Source: Helianthus annuus
Lineage: Eukaryota; Streptophyta; Magnoliopsida; Asterales; Asteraceae
Assembly: GCF_002127325.2 (NCBI RefSeq)
Contig: NC_035433.2
Coordinates: forward strand, 88,839,350 to 88,903,349
Direction of reading: 5' to 3'
DNA: 64,000 nt
Under the pieces are notes generated by a model. The model saw nothing but the letters and a program-made list of their open reading frames with translations. It searched no databases and was not told where the DNA came from. A program made the translations under genes and the position numbers. Positions 57,786 through 64,000 of this stretch are shown in pieces. Positions within the stretch are counted from its first letter, which is position 1, and every line of letters begins with the position of its first letter.

Positions 57786-60254
57786 TGTCACACCCCAACC
57801 GATGGCGGAAACATCGGGATGAGACGAAGTGTGTAGATTGCTCAAAACGTCATAACACTATGTGACAATAATTAATTTAAATTCAAATTTCATTTCAAAA
57901 CTAAATGTCATACATAATTCAAAAGGAAATAACAACTTTGTTTCATAACATAACATAACAAACAAAATGATAGATTAATCTAGGTGTGTATCTAGTCCAC
58001 CCTAAACTTGTTTCATGAATCATCCATACTTCAATAATCAACCTGCAACATGTATTAAAATAGAGTTTCAATGCAAAAGCAAAGAGCGAGTATACAAGTT
58101 TGTTTACATAGCATAATAGAATAAAAACTCATATCCAACATGAACATAATAAAATAGTTTCAACGTGCTAGTTTACGTAGTCCAAGTGATAGCCCAAGTT
58201 TCCCAATGCGTTTAAAGTACCTAACCCAAAGTTTAACGGGAGGTTGTTATGTCTCCTCCTAACAATACCCCAAAGACTAACGGGGAGGTGCATTACTCCT
58301 ATAGCGCTACTATTGTTAAGGCGGAACTACACACAAGAATTAAACGTTCACATTGCACAAAAGTCTCAAGATTCACAAGTTTCATGTTTCATGTTTAAAT
58401 GGATAGAGTAAGTTTCAAATAAGTTTCAAGTGTCGTGTGCGTTTAATATAGAATACATGTTGCACCCAAAGTGTTAAAAGTAGAAATGGGTTCGAGTATA
58501 CTCACGGTTTACAAGTGGTGACTTGAAGTTCCGAGAGCAAGTTTGTAGATGAGTTAGTTTGGAGCACCTTGTCCTTCTACACAAGGAAACGTAGGTGTGT
58601 GAGTTTGGCGTATACGGAAGATTATAGATTCGGAGTTTTTAAAATATAAAGAAAGTAACATAGGTGAAAATAATCATCTTGTACACATAACTCTTGTTCT
58701 TGACACTATTGAAACTCAAAAGAGTTGGTATGATTTCATGGGTTCTAAGATCCATTAGAGTCGTAACAAGGGCATGGTCATAGATGATGTAACGTCCACT
58801 TAACAAATAACTATTAAGTCATCATCAAGTCTTAGTTACTTAGATGTATACGTATAGAATAACTTAGATATTATATAGTTTTACAAGTCTTAAGATTCAA
58901 GCATGAGGTAGGAGATTAATGTCTCCATTTAGGTACCTCTTTGTGTCATAGAATACATACATGAGGTAGGAAGAACAAGCTTCCATTTAGGTACCTCTAT
59001 TGTTCACCACTACACTTGTTGTTATAAACAACAAGGAGGGTCATGAACATACAAGTATCAAAGTATTAACAACAACTAATCTATAGTAAAACATCAAGTA
59101 ATGAGTGGATTCTTATGAAGGATAGCCCAAGCTAATCCAACCATCACACATTCAACAAGTTTCACACTTGAACATTACTTGTGGGTAAAACCCTAATTAA
59201 AACAGAAAGTTTATGAGGTTTTAACCTCTGATTTAGATGTCTCAACCATGTTTTTAAGCTTAACCAACCATAAGAGGGGTTGTAAGCATTAGGACATTGG
59301 TTTGAGATGTGTTTCACACAAGTTAGATGAAGTTTGCATAAGTTTGAAACAAAACAGAAAGTTTTTGGTCAATTTCGGAGCAATTCCAGGTCTGATTTCT
59401 CCAAGGAGAAGTCAAGGAATCAAACTACATGATTAACCAAGCAAGTAGGAAAAAGAATCAAGCAATTTCGTTAAGAAATGAGTAAGTTATACCACTTTTA
59501 GTGTAGGTGTATCAATCTGCCCGAAAATGCAGCTTTGTGCTTGAATTTGGGAGTGTTTTGGTGAAGTTTGAGAGTGGTGAAAGTGTCCAAGTGCTTGGGG
59601 GAGCTTGGGTACTTATAGGGGAGTGATTAGGGTTGATTAGAGGTGATTACAAGAGCCAAAACTCGGTTTAAACTCAAGAATCCCGCCCAAAAACGAAGCT
59701 GGTCGCGACCTTTCAAGAGTCTGCTGAACATGGACCTCACGCGGCCCGCCTGGGATATCCAGGTAAGTTCACGCGGGGCGTGAGCCCTTTGGGGTTTGGA
59801 AACAAGTTTGATTTTTGACATATTTGGCCCCTATAGTTGTTATTTGATGCAATTAAGGTGTTTTAAGGACCATTTTCGCCACAAAAGCATAGATTAGGTT
59901 ATGATTAAGCACGAGGAGTATAAACCAAGTATAATCAAGCGTATAAGTATCAAATCAAGTGTCATTCTCGTTCAAAACACGTTTCATGCATAAGTTTAGT
60001 TTAATTACAAGTTTCGCACATAGTTTCCAAGAATCACGATTAAACATAGATTGATTCACCAAATCGATCATACGAGTATACATAGAATGCGTTTAACATA
60101 GATGTAACAAAATATAAGCTTCATTAATGATCCAAGTCTCGATTTGATAAAGATTACAAGGAAAGAAACGATTACAAGAATACAAAGTTTCCAAAAATAG
60201 AATTACGAATCAAACTTTCTATAAATGGAAAGTACAAAATAGCCGGGCGTTACA
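57786..60254 (-). repeat. 3' LTR of the second Tekay-type element
   Basis: A 2469 bp LTR begins tgtcacaccccaaccgatgg and ends gggcgttaca. It shares only its first 30 or so bases and the polypurine context with the first element, so it is a different family of the same lineage. On the - strand ctataagta at 59610-59618 is a possible TATA box. Confidence 0.88.
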
Positions 60255-60268
60255 GTCTCCCCTCCTTT
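60255..60268 (-). promoter_or_regulatory. Polypurine tract of the second Tekay-type element
   Basis: The - strand sequence aaaggaggggagac abuts the 3' LTR and is identical to that of the first element. Confidence 0.85.
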
Positions 60269-60288
60269 AGGAAATTTCGTCCCGAAAT

Positions 60289-63200
60289 TTAGGAAGACGT
60301 AGGGAAAAGATGAGGATACTTTGACTTCATATCCTTTTTGAGTTCCCATGTAAATTCAGCGCCACGTTTTCCTTCCCATCTAACTTTGACGATAGGAATC
60401 TTGCTGCGCCTTAATAGCTTGACTTCTTGCTCAACGATTTCTACTGGTTTTTCCACAAAATGCATAGTATCGTTGATTTGAAGATCTTCGAGAGGAACTT
60501 GAAGTCCTTCATCAGCGAGACATTTCTTTAGGTTCGAGACGTGGAACGTTGGATGAACGTTGCTGAGCTCTTGGGGTAAGTCGAGTCGATAAGCCACCTT
60601 ACCAATCCTTTCGAGTATCTTGAAAGGACCGACATAACGAGGGGCAAGTTTTCCCTTTTTACCAAAACGAACCACTCCTTTCCAAGGAGATACCTTGAGT
60701 AAGACATGGTCCCCAACGTTGAATTCCATTGGCTTTCGTCCCTTGTCAGCATAGCTCTTTTGACGATTTCGAGCCTTGAGTAGATTGTCACGGATTTGGA
60801 GAATCTTATCCGTTGCTTCTTGAATGATCTCAGGGCCAGAAAAATGCTTATCGCCAATCTCGTGCCAACTTAAAGGAGATCGGCATTTGCGACCATACAA
60901 TGCCTCGAAAGGAGCCATTTGAATACTAGAGTGGTAGCTATTGTTGTACGAGAACTCGATCAAAGGTAAATGCACATCCCAACTACCACCAAAGTCGATG
61001 ACACAAGAACGGAGCATGTCCTCTAGGGTTTGGATAGTACGTTCAGTCTGTCCATCCGTTTGAGGATGAAAGGCTGTACTGAGATTTAAATGAGTACCCA
61101 TAGCGGACTGAAAAGTTTGCCAGAGACGCGAAGTGAATCGACCATCACGATCAGAAATGATGTCGAGAGGAACACCATGATGGCGTATGACTTCATTGGT
61201 ATAGATACGAGCAAGTCGTTCAACCTTGAAATCCTCACGAATGGGAATGAATTGAGCGGACTTGGTCAAACGATCAATGACCACCCAAATACTATCGTAA
61301 CCAGCAGGTGTACGAGGAAGTTTAGTTATGAAGTCCATCGCAATGCTATCCCACTTCCAAACAGGGATTTCAGGTTGTTCGAGTAGACCAGAAGGTCGTT
61401 GATGCTCGGCTTTGACTTTCGAACAGGTAAGACACTTGGAAACGTACACAGCAATGTCTCTCTTCATGCCGGGCCACCAATAGGATGTACGTAGATTATG
61501 ATACATCTTGTCAGCGCCAGGATGAATTGAGTACCTAGATTTGTGTGCTTCGTTCATGATAAGGTCACGAAGGTTGTCGCGGTCTGGAATCCAGACGCGA
61601 TCACAACAATAAAGAAGACCATCAGGTTTTGAAACGAGTTGACTCTCAGATGCTCCACGTATTTCTACGGCCATGGAACCTTCATTGATAGATGAGTATT
61701 GCGCTTCACGAATACGATCGTGAAGATCGCTCGAGATATGAAAACAACGAATGACATCTACATGAGCCTTACGACTAAGTGCATCGGCCACGACATTCGC
61801 TTTACCAGGGTGGTAGCGAATCTCGCAATCGTAGTCGTTAAGTAATTCCACCCAACGTCGCTGTCGCATATTGAGTTCTTTTTGGTCAAAGATGTGTTGC
61901 AGGCTCTTATGGTCAGTGAAAACCACACACTTAGTACCATATAGGTAGTGTCGCCAAATCTTTAACGCAAAAACAACTGCGCCAAGTTCGAGGTCGTGGG
62001 TAGTATAATTTTTCTCATGTATTTTGAGTTGACGAGAAGCGTAAGCGATGACCTTGTCTCGTTGCATGAGGACGCAACCAAGACCACGATTTGAGGCATC
62101 ACAATACACCACGAAATCATTATTCCCGTCAGGGAGGGCGAGGATAGGAGCGTTGCAAAGCAAGTCCTTGAGAGTTTGAAAAGATTCCTCTTGCTCGGGA
62201 CCCCAAGCAAAAGGTTTCTCCTTTTGAGTCAACGAAGTGAGAGGAACGGCGATTTTTGAAAAATTCGAGATGAATCGACGGTAGTAACCCGCCAATCCTA
62301 AGAAAGAACGGATTTCAGAAGGAGATTTAGGCGCGGTCCAATTCTTCACAACTTCGATTTTTGAAGGGTCGACATGGATTCCCTTTTCACTAACAACGTG
62401 TCCAAGGAATTGAACTTCTTTGATCCAAAACTCGCATTTAGAGAACTTAGCATATAAACGTTCACCACGCAAGAGTTCGAGTATAAGACGAAGATGACGC
62501 TCATGATCGGCTCGAGATTTAGAATAAATGAGAATATCGTCAATAAAGACGATCACGAAACGATCCAAGTAAGGTTTACAAACACGATTCATGAGGTCCA
62601 TGAACACAGCGGGTGCGTTGGTTAAGCCAAAAGGCATAACCACGAACTCGTAATGTCCATAGCGAGTACGAAAAGCGGTTTTGGGAACGTCCTCTTCGAG
62701 GACTCGAAGTTGATGATAACCAGAACGAAGATCAATTTTGGAGAAACAGGTAGCGCCTTGGAGTTGATCAAAGAGATCGTCGATACGCGGAAGAGGGTAA
62801 CGATTCTTGACGGTGAGTTTGTTGAGCTCACGATAATCGATACACATGCGAAAAGAGCCATCTTTCTTTTTAACGAAGAGCACGGGAGCACCCCATGGAG
62901 AGGTACTTGGACGAATGAAACCCTTCTCGAGGAGTTCTTGAAGTTGCGAAGATAATTCTTGCATCTCGGAAGGTGCAAGACGACAAGGAGCCTTGGCAAC
63001 AGGAGTTGCGCCAGGTACAAGATCAATACGAAAATCAACGGATCGAGGAGGAGGAGGACCGGGCAAATCTTCAGGGAAGACGTCAGGGAAATCGCGCACC
63101 ACTGAAACATCACTTAGGCTCTTTCCCTTGCCTTTTTCTTCCACAACGTGGGCTAAAAAGGCAAAGTACTGTTTGCGTAAGTACTTGTTTGCTTGTGTGC

Positions 63201-63999
63201 AGGACATCAACTTTAGTCCCCTTGAAGGTCGGTCTCCATAAACGTGTAAAACATCACCAGAGGGAAGAGGTAAGCGAACGAATTTCTCGCGACAAGCGAT
63301 TTCGGCATGATTCTTTTGAAGCCAATCCATGCCTATGATGACGTCGAAACTACCCAGTTGCATGGGTATGAGATCGATAGAGAAAACGTGCTCGTTAAGA
63401 ATAAGACGACAATCGAGGAGAATGGAATCGACTAGGATAGATTTGCCATTGGCGACTTCAACGGGAAACGACTTAGGTAGCTTAGAGCGTGCACATTTTA
63501 ACAATGATTCGAATTCTAAGGACACAAAGCTTTTGTCCGCACCAGTATCAAATAGTATCGAAGCATAAAGATGGTTAACAAGAAATGTACCGTTAACGAC
63601 ATCATTGTCGTTGCGTGCTTGATTTGCGTTTAGGTTGAAGACGCGTCCACGAGGAGGCTGCTGCTGCTCTTGGATCCATTGAGGGCATTGGGGACGAAGA
63701 TGATTAACATCCCCACATTTGAAACATGCCCTAGCGGGTCTTGCGTTTTGAGGAGCAGGTAGGGCTGGCTGAGCTTGCTGAGCTGGCTGAGCTTGCTGAA
63801 CTGGTTGAGCTGGCTGCCCTTGGTGGCAATAGTTGATGGTATGACCATAACGGTTGCAATTTTCACAACGACGACACCTAGCATTAGCGGGATGATGGAA
63901 GTTACAAGTGGTGCACTTGGGGTGAATCCCAGTGTACGGCTTGGGGGCATCAACAGGAGCGATAGGATTTGGGTTAACAGGCGGCACAATCGCGTTACA
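60289..63999 (-). CDS. Gag-Pol polyprotein of the second Tekay-type element (N-terminus outside window)
   Basis: An open frame continues to the window edge with no stop. 1237 codons are visible, and by comparison with the 1542 aa polyprotein at 35041-39669 about the first 305 are missing. The first residues seen are in the linker after Gag. Counting from the codon at 63987: zinc knuckles C41-C44-H49-C54 and C88-C91-H96-C101; protease DTGA at 147-150; then reverse transcriptase with an FIDD box near residue 485, RNase H, integrase with its zinc site and DDE residues, a GPF motif and a chromodomain-like tail ending in YPHLF. All parts are in frame. It is similar to the first polyprotein throughout Pol but differs in the linker, protease flank and tail. 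The codon at 63987 is GTG (valine) inside the frame, not a start. Confidence 0.93.
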   Translation of the reverse strand, partial: CNAIVPPVNPNPIAPVDAPKPYTGIHPKCTTCNFHHPANARCRRCENCNRYGHTINYCHQGQPAQPVQQAQPAQQAQPALPAPQNARPARACFKCGDVNHLRPQCPQWIQEQQQPPRGRVFNLNANQARNDNDVVNGTFLVNHLYASILFDTGADKSFVSLEFESLLKCARSKLPKSFPVEVANGKSILVDSILLDCRLILNEHVFSIDLIPMQLGSFDVIIGMDWLQKNHAEIACREKFVRLPLPSGDVLHVYGDRPSRGLKLMSCTQANKYLRKQYFAFLAHVVEEKGKGKSLSDVSVVRDFPDVFPEDLPGPPPPRSVDFRIDLVPGATPVAKAPCRLAPSEMQELSSQLQELLEKGFIRPSTSPWGAPVLFVKKKDGSFRMCIDYRELNKLTVKNRYPLPRIDDLFDQLQGATCFSKIDLRSGYHQLRVLEEDVPKTAFRTRYGHYEFVVMPFGLTNAPAVFMDLMNRVCKPYLDRFVIVFIDDILIYSKSRADHERHLRLILELLRGERLYAKFSKCEFWIKEVQFLGHVVSEKGIHVDPSKIEVVKNWTAPKSPSEIRSFLGLAGYYRRFISNFSKIAVPLTSLTQKEKPFAWGPEQEESFQTLKDLLCNAPILALPDGNNDFVVYCDASNRGLGCVLMQRDKVIAYASRQLKIHEKNYTTHDLELGAVVFALKIWRHYLYGTKCVVFTDHKSLQHIFDQKELNMRQRRWVELLNDYDCEIRYHPGKANVVADALSRKAHVDVIRCFHISSDLHDRIREAQYSSINEGSMAVEIRGASESQLVSKPDGLLYCCDRVWIPDRDNLRDLIMNEAHKSRYSIHPGADKMYHNLRTSYWWPGMKRDIAVYVSKCLTCSKVKAEHQRPSGLLEQPEIPVWKWDSIAMDFITKLPRTPAGYDSIWVVIDRLTKSAQFIPIREDFKVERLARIYTNEVIRHHGVPLDIISDRDGRFTSRLWQTFQSAMGTHLNLSTAFHPQTDGQTERTIQTLEDMLRSCVIDFGGSWDVHLPLIEFSYNNSYHSSIQMAPFEALYGRKCRSPLSWHEIGDKHFSGPEIIQEATDKILQIRDNLLKARNRQKSYADKGRKPMEFNVGDHVLLKVSPWKGVVRFGKKGKLAPRYVGPFKILERIGKVAYRLDLPQELSNVHPTFHVSNLKKCLADEGLQVPLEDLQINDTMHFVEKPVEIVEQEVKLLRRSKIPIVKVRWEGKRGAEFTWELKKDMKSKYPHLFPTSS

Positions 64000-64000
64000 A

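Larger units (their letters stand above)
57786..64000 (-). mobile_element. Second Tekay-type Ty3/gypsy element, incomplete at window edge
   Basis: Its 3' LTR is 57786-60254, its polypurine tract 60255-60268, and its Gag-Pol frame occupies the rest of the window on the - strand. It is inserted in an older LTR of a related family, probably at target agtaa (57781-57785). The other LTR, primer site and most of Gag lie outside the window. Confidence 0.9.

Noticed and set aside
61090..63568. Plus-strand frames of 80-120 codons opposite Gag-Pol
   Set aside because: They are antisense shadows of the retrotransposon polyprotein; none resembles a known protein.
1..64000. CRISPR arrays, bacterial operons, phage or organelle DNA
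   Set aside because: Spliced plant genes and plant transposons span the window; no regularly spaced repeat array or plastid or mitochondrial gene was seen.

Overview
The window is nuclear DNA of a flowering plant. Two spliced genes with plant-type introns sit in an AT-rich background dense with plant transposable elements. The Tekay-type Ty3 elements and their very long LTRs would fit a large eudicot genome, perhaps Asteraceae; that family-level guess is inference only.

Layout: (1) 942-1680 is a deleted PIF/Harbinger element. (2) About 1.8-14.5 kb on the + strand is a complete LEUNIG_HOMOLOG (LUH)-type transcriptional co-repressor gene: 17 coding exons, a predicted 783 aa protein and a leader with tandem repeats. 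Its introns carry Harbinger, hAT, MULE-like and foldback insertions and a tRNA-derived SINE. (3) 14.5-29 kb has no recognised gene. It holds a hAT-type MITE, a tRNA-Asp-primed LTR split by a 3.3 kb solo LTR, GGTACC-rich degenerate repeats and two Helitron-like 3' ends. (4) 29.9-43.8 kb is a hAT-like element with a young, apparently intact Tekay-type retrotransposon inserted in it on the - strand (1542 aa Gag-Pol, 2808 bp LTRs, ATTTT target duplication). A 13-N gap inside the retrotransposon joins two overlapping contig ends, so about 1.7 kb is present twice by assembly error. (5) 47.6-49.6 kb holds a Helitron-like end, a Harbinger element that keeps the transposase C-terminus, and a second SINE. 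(6) 49,825-54,126 on the + strand is a Kip-related cyclin-dependent kinase inhibitor (KRP) gene with 3 exons and 194 aa, whose large first intron carries a microsatellite, a tandem array, a hAT-like MITE and a MULE-type hairpin. (7) 54.9-64 kb is a nest: a long inverted-repeat element, a hAT element, part of a Tekay-type LTR, and inside that LTR a second Tekay-type element whose Gag-Pol frame runs off the right edge.

The two host genes are not a functional cluster: one encodes a developmental co-repressor, the other a cell-cycle inhibitor. I did not find a novel multi-gene system. What stands out is the depth of transposon nesting (three levels inside one LUH intron), the triplicated splice-donor-like motif in the LUH leader, Harbinger derivatives that still show which proteins they descend from, and the assembly artefact, which would mislead any automatic annotation of the retrotransposon.
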